A stretch of DNA of 64,000 bases, taken from assembly GCA_038143535.1 (NCBI GenBank), contig JAYQMD010000001.1, positions 1,054,001-1,118,000 of the forward strand, given 5' to 3'. This stretch comes from UBA7446 sp038143535 (lineage in GTDB: Bacteria > Bacteroidota > Bacteroidia > Flavobacteriales > Flavobacteriaceae). Below the pieces are notes generated by a model. That model worked only from the letters and a program-made list of their open reading frames with translations, was not told the origin of the DNA and searched no databases. Both the position numbers and the translations under genes were made by a program. Below are positions 1 through 8,545 of the stretch, one piece after another; positions within the stretch are counted from its first letter, which is position 1; each line of letters starts with the position of its first letter.

Positions 1-1
1 C

Positions 2-844
2 AATGACAGTCATGTGGGTATAATGGTGCAAGTAAACGATGTGAATGTATCATCTTCCAATGTTGGAGACCCCTATGTTGATCCTTATGACTCCTTCGAT
101 ACCCAACGTACCTTAGAGGCTTGTGATGGTTTTTCTAAAAAAACATTTTTATTGGAAACAAGTGCCTATGCCGACTTCAAACAAGATATTCTACCATCTG
201 GAACAGGTACCATTAAAGCAGTTGTAACAAAAACTTATGATGGCGATAATTTGGTTTTGATGTTAAATTCAACAGAGGATATTGATTTAAATGGGGCGCC
301 TTGTGATCTACTAGAACTTTCAGATTTTGATACGGTTTTAGACGAACAATTTGACAATATTGTGGACAACTCAACTTTTGATTATACTAGTTGGGTAAAT
401 TTTGCCGAAGTTGGTGGAGAGTTGTGGACAGAGCAATTGTATAATGGTAATGGATATGTTGAGTTTAGTGGCTTCCGGACAGGTGACGATGTCAATATCG
501 GTTGGCTTGTTACACCAGCTTTTGACTTAACAGGAGCCACAGATGCTTATATAAATTTCAAACTTGCCCAACATCACTTGGACGATGAGGAAAATAATAC
601 GCTCGAAGTATTTGTATCTACCGATTTTGATGGAACAAACGTTACAACTGCAACTTGGGAAAAACAGGATGTAGCAGTTCCTGGGGAGGATAGCTCATGG
701 TATGCATTTCAGGATGTTGGTCTTATTGATGTTTCTAGCTATTCTGGTAATCTATATGTTGCGTTTAAATATGTTGGGTCTGGCACAGATACTTCTTTAG
801 ACGGGGGTTATTTTGTTGATGACGTACTGTTTTTAAAGAAATAG
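2..844 (+). CDS. C-terminal part of a secreted DUF5689 / choice-of-anchor J domain protein (5'-truncated by window edge)
   Basis: The reading frame is open from base 2 with no stop upstream, so the GTG and ATG codons near base 14 are internal and the gene begins outside the window. About the first 90 visible residues resemble the end of a DUF5689 domain (an OB-fold-like domain of Bacteroidota surface proteins). The last 170 residues look like a choice-of-anchor J / cleaved-adhesin jelly roll: they contain WVNFAEVGGELW and end with a GGYFVDDVLF-type strand. The protein is probably exported and binds carbohydrate or another surface ligand. It ends 6 bases before the endonuclease I gene, and the two are probably co-transcribed, which suggests a role in extracellular nucleic-acid scavenging. 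No catalytic motif is visible. The family call rests on recalled similarity. Confidence 0.72.
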   Translation, partial: NDSHVGIMVQVNDVNVSSSNVGDPYVDPYDSFDTQRTLEACDGFSKKTFLLETSAYADFKQDILPSGTGTIKAVVTKTYDGDNLVLMLNSTEDIDLNGAPCDLLELSDFDTVLDEQFDNIVDNSTFDYTSWVNFAEVGGELWTEQLYNGNGYVEFSGFRTGDDVNIGWLVTPAFDLTGATDAYINFKLAQHHLDDEENNTLEVFVSTDFDGTNVTTATWEKQDVAVPGEDSSWYAFQDVGLIDVSSYSGNLYVAFKYVGSGTDTSLDGGYFVDDVLFLKK

Positions 845-850
845 TAAATA

Positions 851-1903
851 TTGAGGGTCAAATATTTTATCATCTTTTTGGCGGTTTGTATGCATGCAAT
901 AGCATCTAGTCAAATACCTACGGGATATTATAGCAGTGCTGAAAACAAGTCTGATCAATCACTTAGGTCAGCACTTCACAATATTATTGATGACCATACA
1001 GCTTACAGTTATACAAGTTTTTCAATAGACACATGGGATATTTTAAAGGAAGCGGACGCAGATCCGAATAACGCCAACAACGTTTTATTGGTTTATACAC
1101 GTGAATCTGTAAATGGTACTCAAGAGTACGCCAGTGGTTCTGGTTGGAATCGAGAACATGATTGGGCAAAATCTAGAGGAGACTTCGGAACTGAGACCGG
1201 AGCAGGAACCGATGTCCATAACTTGCGCGCAAGTAATATTAATGTCAATTCGACTCGTTCAAACTTCAATTTTGATAATTGTACGAATAATAGTTGTGAA
1301 AATACATATGGAAATTACTACAGCTCTTCTTCCCTTATTTTTGAACCTCGAGATGAGGACAAAGGCGATGTGGCGCGCATCATTTTTTACATGGACGTTC
1401 GTTATGAAGGAGATAATGGTGAGTTAGATTTGGAAATGACAGAAAGCCTCTTATCAACATCCAGTAAGCTCCCGCGGCACGGAATACGTTCGACACTTCT
1501 TGAATGGCATGTGCAAGATCCAGTTGATGATTTTGAACGGAATAGAAACAACGTAATTTACGACTATCAGGGAAATCGAAATCCTTTTATAGATCACCCC
1601 GAGCTAGTAGAGTATTTATGGGGTGACAAGCAAGATCAACAATGGAGTTCTACGTTGTCTGCTCCATCCAGCAAGCAAGCTCATATTCATATTCCCAATC
1701 CTATTGTAACAGATTATTTAAATCTTGAAAGTGATATAAATTTCTCTAAAGTCGAACTATTCAATATGCAAGGAAAGACTATTCGTCAACTTTCGGGCTA
1801 CGTTAATCGCATTGAAATGCCAACTTCTTCAGGTATTTATTTTCTCCAATTGCACTACGGTAACTTAGTTATACTAAAAAAACTTATTGTTTCTTCGTTT
1901 TAG
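851..1903 (+). CDS. Secreted endonuclease I family nuclease with T9SS sorting domain
   Basis: This is an extracellular DNA/RNA endonuclease of the endonuclease I (EndA/Dns, PF04231) family. A signal peptide covers about residues 1-20 and ends in SSQ. The nuclease core lies at about residues 35-260 and contains the expected WNREHDWAKSRG segment, with the catalytic His in the REH context, and a DVHNLRAS segment. The last 75 residues form a type IX secretion type A sorting domain (PNPIVTDYLNL, then SSGIYFLQL), so the enzyme is probably exported through T9SS. The start is a TTG codon because no ATG would leave a full signal peptide. It follows the preceding surface protein by 6 bases. Likely role: degradation of environmental DNA for phosphate and nucleosides. 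Confidence 0.9.
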   Translation: MRVKYFIIFLAVCMHAIASSQIPTGYYSSAENKSDQSLRSALHNIIDDHTAYSYTSFSIDTWDILKEADADPNNANNVLLVYTRESVNGTQEYASGSGWNREHDWAKSRGDFGTETGAGTDVHNLRASNINVNSTRSNFNFDNCTNNSCENTYGNYYSSSSLIFEPRDEDKGDVARIIFYMDVRYEGDNGELDLEMTESLLSTSSKLPRHGIRSTLLEWHVQDPVDDFERNRNNVIYDYQGNRNPFIDHPELVEYLWGDKQDQQWSSTLSAPSSKQAHIHIPNPIVTDYLNLESDINFSKVELFNMQGKTIRQLSGYVNRIEMPTSSGIYFLQLHYGNLVILKKLIVSSF

Positions 1904-2170
1904 TTTGTTTTACCAAAACTTTTCAATAATTGCTACTACATTCTTCATTGCTAATAAAAGATATACTCAAAAACAATAATTTATTCTTTAGGATAATCGT
2001 TATGAAAGCGGGACTTATACCAAAAATTTCAAATCATAAGATTTATCATTTTTGACAAATCTTCCCTAAAAAAGTTCGGTTTCACCCCCTTGTCCTCAAC
2101 GACCAAATGCAACAGGTTTTATTTGACATTTTGCTATCAAAAGCAAATTTACTGGAGGGTGAATAGGCAT

Positions 2171-3832
2171 TCATGGTTTCCTGATGTTTACCACTAGTTT
2201 TTTTATTTCTTCACTAGGATGCGGTGTGCAACTGCTCATCACAATAGTAACGATAAAGTTCGCGACCATTGCCACTGTTCCAAAACCTTCGGGGGAAATA
2301 CCAAACCACCAGTCGGATTTTGTACCTCCTCCAAACCATCCAAATTTGAACTTAAGCATGTAGAAAAGCATGAGAGAAACACCCACGAGCATGCCACCAA
2401 TCGCACCCTCTTTGTTTATGCGTTTGGAGAATATTCCAAGTAGTATGGCCGGGAAGAACGATGAAGCAGCAAGGCCAAAAGCCAAGGCTACCGTTGCCGC
2501 CACAAAACCAGGAGGATTTATTCCAAAATACCCAGCGAGGCAAACGGCTGCTGTTGCAGCGATACGTGCAGCGATAAGTTCACCTTTGTCAGAGATATCA
2601 GGCATTACCATTTTTTTGAGCAGATCGTGCGAAACCGCTGATGAAATTACCAAAAGCAAACCTGCTGCTGTGGATAAAGCAGCCGCAAGTGCACCCGCAG
2701 CCAAGAGGGCAATTACCCAGTTGGGTAAATCGGCAATTTCTGGATTGGCAAGTACCATGATATCCACATCCACATCTAATTCGTTGGTTGCAGCATCTGC
2801 CGTGTATTGTATAAGCCCATCCTCGTTTTTATCAGTAAAACCAAGCAGTCCGGTGGTTTCCCACTTTTCAAACCAATACGGCATTTGCTCATACGGTTTG
2901 TCGCTTACGGTCTCGATAAGATTCGTTCTTGAAAATACGGCGATGGCCGGTGCTGTGGTGTAGAGAATGGCAATAAACAACAGCGCCCATCCAGCAGACT
3001 TTCGTGCGTCGCTTACCTTTTTGACGGTAAAAAAGCGCACGATTACGTGTGGCAGTCCTGCGGTACCTACCATCAATGCCATGGTAATACAAAATACATC
3101 AAACATCGATTTACTGCCCGAAGTATATTCGTGAAAGCCCAACTCCTTGTGCAGACCATCTAATTTATCTAAAAGGTAAACGCCATCAGAATCTGTAGCG
3201 CCAAAGCCGAGTTGTGGTACTACGTTGCCCGTTACCAAAAACGATATGAACACCGCAGGTACCATAAAAGCAAAAATGAGTACGCAGTATTGTGCTACTT
3301 GGGTATAGGTAATCCCTTTCATACCTCCCAACACAGCATAAAACAATACAATTCCCATGCCTATAAGTACGCCTGTCACAATATCAACTTCTAGATATCT
3401 GGAAAACACAACCCCTACCCCACGCATCTGTCCAGCGATATAGGTAAAAGACACGATCAGCGCACAAAAAACAGCTACCGAACGGGCGGTGTTGGAGTAG
3501 TACCGGTCACCAATAAAGTCTGGCACCGTAAACTTGCCAAATTTTCGCAAATAAGGAGCTAAGAGCAGTGCCAATAGCACGTAGCCGCCTGTCCAGCCCA
3601 TGAGGTAAACAGAGCCATCATAGCCGCTAAATGATATAATGCCCGCCATGGAAATAAACGAGGCCGCAGACATCCAATCGGCTGCAGTTGCCATACCGTT
3701 GGCTATGGGATGCACCCCACCCCCTGCTACATAAAACTCTTTTGTTGAGCCAGCACGCGACCAAATGGCTATTCCTATGTACAGTGAAAAACTCAATCCA
3801 ACAGCAATCCATATCCAATATTGAAGTTCCAT
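2171..3832 (-). CDS. Sodium:solute symporter large subunit (VC_2705-type, ActP-like)
   Basis: This is a 553-residue SSS-family permease with about 13 predicted membrane helices that imports an organic solute with sodium. It starts directly in helix 1 (MELQYWIWIAVGLSFSLYIG) and contains the family stretches AADWMSAASFISMAG and GGMKGITYTQVAQY, the latter typical of acetate-type symporters. It lies one base downstream of a DUF4212 small subunit, and that pairing defines the VC_2705 subfamily of solute:sodium symporters. The insertion at about residues 295-345 (EDGLIQYTADAATNELDVDVD) is typical of this subgroup. The substrate is not known. Acetate or a similar short acid is plausible because the locus encodes deacetylating enzymes, but that is inference. 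Confidence 0.85.
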   Translation of the reverse strand: MELQYWIWIAVGLSFSLYIGIAIWSRAGSTKEFYVAGGGVHPIANGMATAADWMSAASFISMAGIISFSGYDGSVYLMGWTGGYVLLALLLAPYLRKFGKFTVPDFIGDRYYSNTARSVAVFCALIVSFTYIAGQMRGVGVVFSRYLEVDIVTGVLIGMGIVLFYAVLGGMKGITYTQVAQYCVLIFAFMVPAVFISFLVTGNVVPQLGFGATDSDGVYLLDKLDGLHKELGFHEYTSGSKSMFDVFCITMALMVGTAGLPHVIVRFFTVKKVSDARKSAGWALLFIAILYTTAPAIAVFSRTNLIETVSDKPYEQMPYWFEKWETTGLLGFTDKNEDGLIQYTADAATNELDVDVDIMVLANPEIADLPNWVIALLAAGALAAALSTAAGLLLVISSAVSHDLLKKMVMPDISDKGELIAARIAATAAVCLAGYFGINPPGFVAATVALAFGLAASSFFPAILLGIFSKRINKEGAIGGMLVGVSLMLFYMLKFKFGWFGGGTKSDWWFGISPEGFGTVAMVANFIVTIVMSSCTPHPSEEIKKLVVNIRKP

Positions 3833-4078
3833 CTAGTTATCTTTTTTTAATTTGTTATCCAAACGATTCATAAGATAAATATAGCTAAAGATGATGATTA
3901 CGAACCCAAAAATGGAGCCTTGCTGGGCAAACCAAAAGCCTAGTTTAAAACCGCCAATTTGAATGGTGTTTAACTGTTCTACAAATAAAATCCCGCAGCC
4001 AAAAGAAACAATAAACCAAATGGAGAGAAGTATGCTTATGTACTGGACATTCTTTTTCCAGTAAGTATTATTTTTCAT
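3833..4078 (-). CDS. DUF4212 small subunit of sodium:solute symporter
   Basis: This is an 81-residue membrane protein with two predicted helices (about residues 12-34 and 44-70) and charged ends, matching the DUF4212 / TIGR03647 putative symporter small subunit in length and in the QQGSIFGFVIIIFSYIYLMN segment. These proteins are almost always encoded immediately before a VC_2705-type SSS permease, as here, where the next gene starts at the following base. It probably forms a complex with that permease in the inner membrane. It follows the FucP-like transporter gene by 29 bases on the same strand, so the three transport genes probably form one operon. Confidence 0.85.
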   Translation of the reverse strand: MKNNTYWKKNVQYISILLSIWFIVSFGCGILFVEQLNTIQIGGFKLGFWFAQQGSIFGFVIIIFSYIYLMNRLDNKLKKDN

Positions 4079-4107
4079 GTGTTGAAGTTAAAATATTTTT
4101 CTAAAAC

Positions 4108-5406
4108 TTATTTCTTAAGTCGTTGTCCCCATACGGCAAAAACAAAAATAATGGCATAACAAGGAATGAGGATGTAATAACTCTCCTTTGCTGCCAGGGC
4201 CAATGCATTTGAAGCTTCAAGCCCCGAGTCAATAAGGGTTTCTTTTCCGTTGTCTACGAGCCGTCCGTACAAGGGTGGAATGATGGCACCGCCAGATATG
4301 GCCATAATGAGCAAGGCCGCCGCGGTTTTTGTGTGTTTGCCAAGGCCATCTAAGGTAAGTGGCCATACCGCAGGCCAAACAAGCGCATTGGCAATACCCA
4401 ATGCTGCAACAAAAAGAACCGAAGTAAATCCAGTAGTGCTAAGGATACAAAAGCTCAATACAAGTCCAATCACAGCACTGATTTGCAAGGCCTTCTTTTG
4501 ACTTAAATATTTTGGTATGAGCACAACGCCCAATGCGTAAGTAGCCACCATCGCCATAAGTGTAAAGGTGGTAAAGAATTTGGCTTTTGATGCCGATATA
4601 CCCAAGGCAAGGCCATAAGCTATAATGGTATCTCCAGCTATTACCTCAGCACCAACATAAACAAAGAGCGTAAGCATTCCAAACCAAAGGTGCGGGTATT
4701 GAAAAATGGTTTTTTTACCTCCAGATTGCGTTTCATTTTCAGCACTGGCCTCAGCTTCCACGTTAGGAAGTGGCGCACGGCGCATCAGCAATCCAAGCAC
4801 AAATAAAACGGCTGCCATGACCAAGTAGGGCACAAAAACACTATCGGCCATTTGGTCCAAAAGCGTTGCTTTTTCTTCGACAGAAACTTGACTAATTACA
4901 TTTTTAACCTTATCTATTCCATTTAAGAGAAGTGCACCAAAAATAACGGAACCAAGCGCGCCAGCAACCTTATTGGCTATTCCCATAATGGCAATGCGTT
5001 TGGCACCACTTTCAATAGGACCCAAAATCGTAATATAGGGATTAGCAGCCGTTTGCAATACGGTCATGCCCGCACCTTGAATAAATATTCCAGCCAAAAA
5101 CATCCAATAGGTTCTGGCTTCGGCCGCAGGGATAAAGACTAAAGCACCAACAGCCATAAGAAACAGTCCAATGGACATTCCTTTTCTATAGCCTGTTTTT
5201 CGCAGTAAATAAGAGGCTGGCAGCGCCATGACGACAAACGATATATACGATGCAGAGGCTACCAAATAAGACTGGGCTTCGGTCAACTCATTGATAGTTT
5301 TCATAAACGGAATCAACGCCCCGTTCACCCAAGTGATAAAGCCGAAAATAAAAAACAACCCTGCAATAATGGCAATGGCTGTTTTGTTGGATTGTGTTGG
5401 TTTCAT
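4108..5406 (-). CDS. FucP-like sugar MFS transporter (first copy)
   Basis: This is a 432-residue major facilitator protein with 12 predicted helices, of the fucose/glucose/galactose permease (FucP/GluP/NagP) family. It imports monosaccharides with protons or sodium across the inner membrane. Family segments are FFIFGFITWVNGALIPFMK in helix 1 and GMTVLQTAANPYITILGP in helix 4. It is transcribed divergently from the GH92 gene across a 214-base gap and heads the operon that continues with the DUF4212/SSS genes. In this context mannose or N-acetylglucosamine is the likely cargo. A second FucP-like protein is encoded at 10589-11893, and the two probably differ in specificity. The exact sugar cannot be read from sequence. 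Confidence 0.88.
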   Translation of the reverse strand: MKPTQSNKTAIAIIAGLFFIFGFITWVNGALIPFMKTINELTEAQSYLVASASYISFVVMALPASYLLRKTGYRKGMSIGLFLMAVGALVFIPAAEARTYWMFLAGIFIQGAGMTVLQTAANPYITILGPIESGAKRIAIMGIANKVAGALGSVIFGALLLNGIDKVKNVISQVSVEEKATLLDQMADSVFVPYLVMAAVLFVLGLLMRRAPLPNVEAEASAENETQSGGKKTIFQYPHLWFGMLTLFVYVGAEVIAGDTIIAYGLALGISASKAKFFTTFTLMAMVATYALGVVLIPKYLSQKKALQISAVIGLVLSFCILSTTGFTSVLFVAALGIANALVWPAVWPLTLDGLGKHTKTAAALLIMAISGGAIIPPLYGRLVDNGKETLIDSGLEASNALALAAKESYYILIPCYAIIFVFAVWGQRLKK

Positions 5407-5542
5407 GTGTTATATGTAAGGCGTTGTTTTTTAGGTACTCCTTTAAAATTAAAAATTGTTAGCTGCTTGTAATTCACTATATTTTAGAACAATTCACAAA
5501 ACTAATCAACAGCGTTATGAGTAAAATTAGGTATAAATATGA

Positions 5543-5570
5543 AAAAAACTGCAAAAAACTGCAAAAAATA
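5543..5570. repeat. Tandem 10-bp repeat in the divergent GH92/MFS promoter region
   Basis: The unit AAAAAACTGC occurs twice head to tail (5543-5562) and is followed by a third A-run and TAAAA. It lies in the 214-base divergent spacer, about 50 bases before the GH92 start. The repeat period is close to one helical turn, so it could be a bent or protein-binding element. A loosely similar ACAGC-A8-T-A7-CAGCAG element lies upstream of susC at 20005-20031. No function is proven. Confidence 0.4.
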
Positions 5571-5620
5571 AAATTAATTGGTTAAAATTGTGTGACTAAA
5601 ATACAAACCAACAAACAAAA

Positions 5621-8536
5621 ATGAGGTCTTTAATTTTTATGTCTATATCCGTATTCCTATTGGCATGTCAAAATGAATCTGCTGAAAATAACAGCAGTGG
5701 ACAACTAACTTCTTATGTCAACACATTTATCGGAACTGGCGGGCACGGGCACACCTACCCTGGTGCAACATTGCCTTTTGGAATGATGCAACTTAGCCCA
5801 GACACCCGACTCGAAGGTTGGGATGGTTGCTCGGGCTACCACTTTTCAGATAACCATATTTATGGTTTTTCGCACACGCACCTTTCTGGCACAGGAATAT
5901 CCGATTATGGGGATGTGCTCTTGATGCCTACAAACGAAGTAATATTTAATAACGGAGCAGATGGTGAAAACGGTTATAAATCTGCGTTTTCGCACGACAA
6001 CGAAGTTGCTAGCCCTGGCTACTATGCTGTTCACCTAGACGATACAAACATCGATGTATCACTGAGCGTTTCACGGCGTAGCGGCATGCATCAGTATGTG
6101 TTTCCAAAAGGCTCTAAGCAAGTTGTTATTCTTGACCTAGTGCACCGTGACAAAGTACTTGATGCTGAGGTTTTAATTGAAGAAAATCAATTTATTTCTG
6201 GACACCGCTTTTCAAGAGCTTGGGCAACAGATCAGCGCTTATTTTTTGATATTGCCTTTTCAAGACCTTTTACCAGTGTCACCTTACTTGATGGAAAAAC
6301 AACAGGTGGAAATGTGAAAGCCGCCTTTGAGTTTGACGAAAGTGTAACGAATGTTTTAGAAGTTGAAGTGGGGATCTCTGCCGTCGATAAAGCAGGTGCG
6401 CACAAAAATAGGATAGCCGAATTAAAAGATAAAACCTTTGACCAGCTTCGGAATGAAGCAGATGTCATTTGGGAAAAACAATTAAATAAGATTGTTGTAG
6501 AAACCTACAAAGAGGACGACAAATACAACTTCTACACCGCGCTTTACCACACCATGATTGCTCCCAACCTGTATCAAGATGTAGACGGGCGGTACCGCGG
6601 CATGGACATGAACATTCATCAGGATTTAGACACGAACTATTACACCGTTTTTTCGCTTTGGGATACGTACAGAGCAGCGCATCCACTCTACACCCTTATC
6701 GAACAAGAGCGCACCAACGATTTCATCAACACTTTCTTAAATAAATATGACGAAGGCGGCATAATGCCTATTTGGGATTTATCGGCAAATTACACGGGCT
6801 GTATGATTGGTTATCACGCGGTACCTGTTATTGCAGATGCTTATCTAAAAGGCATTCGTGGTTATGACATAGGCAAGGCATATGAGGCAATGAAGCACTC
6901 GGCCATTCAAGACAAACTAGGCTTACACAGCTATAAAAGCAAGGGGTATATCCCAGTGGAAATCGAGCCTGAATCCGTGTCTAAAACATTGGAATACGCC
7001 TACGACGACTGGACCATTGCCACCATGGCTAAGGCGCTTGGCAAATCAGAAGATTACAAGACGTTTATCCAACGTGCCCAACATTATAAAAATGTCTATG
7101 ACCCTGAAACCAAATTTATGCGTGGGCGACTAAACAACCAATGGTTTGCGCCTTTTGATCCGTATGAAGTAAACTTCAACTATACCGAAGCCAACTCGTG
7201 GCAATACAGTTTTTACGTACCTCAAGATGTTTCAGGGCACATACAGCTCATGGGCGGAAAAGCCCAATACGAGCAAATGTTAGACGCTCTTTTTGCAGCA
7301 AAAACAGAAACTTCTGGGCGTGATCAGTCAGATATTACCGGGCTTATTGGACAATACGCACAAGGAAATGAACCCAGCCATCATATGGCGTATTTGTACA
7401 ACTTTGTAAATAAGCCTGATAAAACGCAAGCCATGATTCGTAAAATTCTCGAAGAACAGTATGCAAATGCACCTGACGGTATTTCTGGAAATGAAGATTG
7501 TGGGCAAATGAGCGCTTGGTATATTTTTAGCTCGCTTGGTTTTTATCCTGTTACACCTGGAACAAACGAATACATTTTTGGCTCACCTATTGTAAAATCG
7601 GCCACCATTCATTTGGAAAACGGAAATATATTTCAAATCAATGCACCCAAAAACAAAGAAGGAAAACCCTACATAAAAGGTGTTTTGCTCAACGGAAAAG
7701 AGCATACGAAATCTTATCTCACGCATAGCGACATTATTAATGGTGGAAGCCTGACCTATGAAATGAGTAGAAGAAAAAGTGATTGGGGCGCTTCGGATGA
7801 AAACATCCCTGAAACAAAAATTGAGGATCACATGATTACTACACCTCCCTTTGTTGAAAAAGGAGACGCAGCCTTTACTAATGAAACAACAATTGTATTG
7901 AAAAGCATACAGTCCGAAGCAACAATCTATTACAGTTTAGATGAAGCCTTTGTGGAATATAAATCGCCTATTACAATAACTGATGATAGTGAAATAAGCA
8001 CTTATGCTGTTTTGAATGGAAATAAAAGCGCAACCCTTAAAACAAGGTTCAGAAAAACAAACCCGGACATTAAAATCAGCTTGGCAACAACTTATTCAAA
8101 TCAATACAATGCGGGCGGAGACAGAGCGCTTGTTGATGGAATTTTAGGCAGCGAGGACTTTAGGACGGGTACTTGGCAAGGCTATGTAGGAGAAGATGTA
8201 GTTGCTACTGTTGATATAAGTAAAGTACAGCAAATAGATAAGCTAGCTGTCAACTTCCTAAGCGACCAAAACTATTGGATTTTTTATCCCAAAGAAGTCT
8301 TGTTTTATGGCTCAACAGATGGTGAAAATTTCGATTCAATTGGTTCTGAAAAAATTAAAATGACTGAAATAAAGAACAATGAAATAAAAACCATTGAGAT
8401 TGATAATGTAAAAAAACCCTACCGCTACATAAAAGTTGTTGCAAAAAAAATAGGCAATGTACCTGAATGGCATAAAGGTTTTGAAGACGATGGGTTAGGG
8501 TGGATTTTTATTGATGAAATACAAATTAAGTACTAA
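5621..8536 (+). CDS. GH92 alpha-mannosidase lipoprotein with CHB_HEX_C-like and F5/8C-like C-terminus
   Basis: This 971-residue exo-alpha-mannosidase probably removes alpha-1,2/1,3-mannose from N-glycans or mannan in the periplasm or on the cell surface. A lipobox ends in FLLAC at about residue 16. The GH92 N-terminal beta domain spans about 30-265 (YVNTFIGTGGHGHTYPGA), and the (alpha/alpha)6 catalytic domain about 270-735 contains SLWDTYRAAHP, the GNEPSHH block (Glu584) and GNEDCGQMSAWY (Glu625). After the usual GH92 end there are about 220 extra residues: a CHB_HEX_C-like strand domain at about 755-815 and a discoidin (F5/8 type C)-like domain at about 830-970, which may bind glycan. It is the first gene of a five-gene run and is followed 9 bases later by the acetylesterase. 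Confidence 0.93.
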   Translation: MRSLIFMSISVFLLACQNESAENNSSGQLTSYVNTFIGTGGHGHTYPGATLPFGMMQLSPDTRLEGWDGCSGYHFSDNHIYGFSHTHLSGTGISDYGDVLLMPTNEVIFNNGADGENGYKSAFSHDNEVASPGYYAVHLDDTNIDVSLSVSRRSGMHQYVFPKGSKQVVILDLVHRDKVLDAEVLIEENQFISGHRFSRAWATDQRLFFDIAFSRPFTSVTLLDGKTTGGNVKAAFEFDESVTNVLEVEVGISAVDKAGAHKNRIAELKDKTFDQLRNEADVIWEKQLNKIVVETYKEDDKYNFYTALYHTMIAPNLYQDVDGRYRGMDMNIHQDLDTNYYTVFSLWDTYRAAHPLYTLIEQERTNDFINTFLNKYDEGGIMPIWDLSANYTGCMIGYHAVPVIADAYLKGIRGYDIGKAYEAMKHSAIQDKLGLHSYKSKGYIPVEIEPESVSKTLEYAYDDWTIATMAKALGKSEDYKTFIQRAQHYKNVYDPETKFMRGRLNNQWFAPFDPYEVNFNYTEANSWQYSFYVPQDVSGHIQLMGGKAQYEQMLDALFAAKTETSGRDQSDITGLIGQYAQGNEPSHHMAYLYNFVNKPDKTQAMIRKILEEQYANAPDGISGNEDCGQMSAWYIFSSLGFYPVTPGTNEYIFGSPIVKSATIHLENGNIFQINAPKNKEGKPYIKGVLLNGKEHTKSYLTHSDIINGGSLTYEMSRRKSDWGASDENIPETKIEDHMITTPPFVEKGDAAFTNETTIVLKSIQSEATIYYSLDEAFVEYKSPITITDDSEISTYAVLNGNKSATLKTRFRKTNPDIKISLATTYSNQYNAGGDRALVDGILGSEDFRTGTWQGYVGEDVVATVDISKVQQIDKLAVNFLSDQNYWIFYPKEVLFYGSTDGENFDSIGSEKIKMTEIKNNEIKTIEIDNVKKPYRYIKVVAKKIGNVPEWHKGFEDDGLGWIFIDEIQIKY

Positions 8537-8545
8537 AACACAAAT

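Noticed and set aside
1904..2170. 267-base gap between endonuclease and symporter genes
   Set aside because: I looked for tRNA, small genes and strong hairpins and found none; only a weak GTTTT/AAAAC hairpin just after the endonuclease stop.
5543..5570. Tandem 10-bp repeat considered as a CRISPR remnant
   Set aside because: Only two copies with no spacers of uniform length and no cas genes; it is more likely a promoter element.
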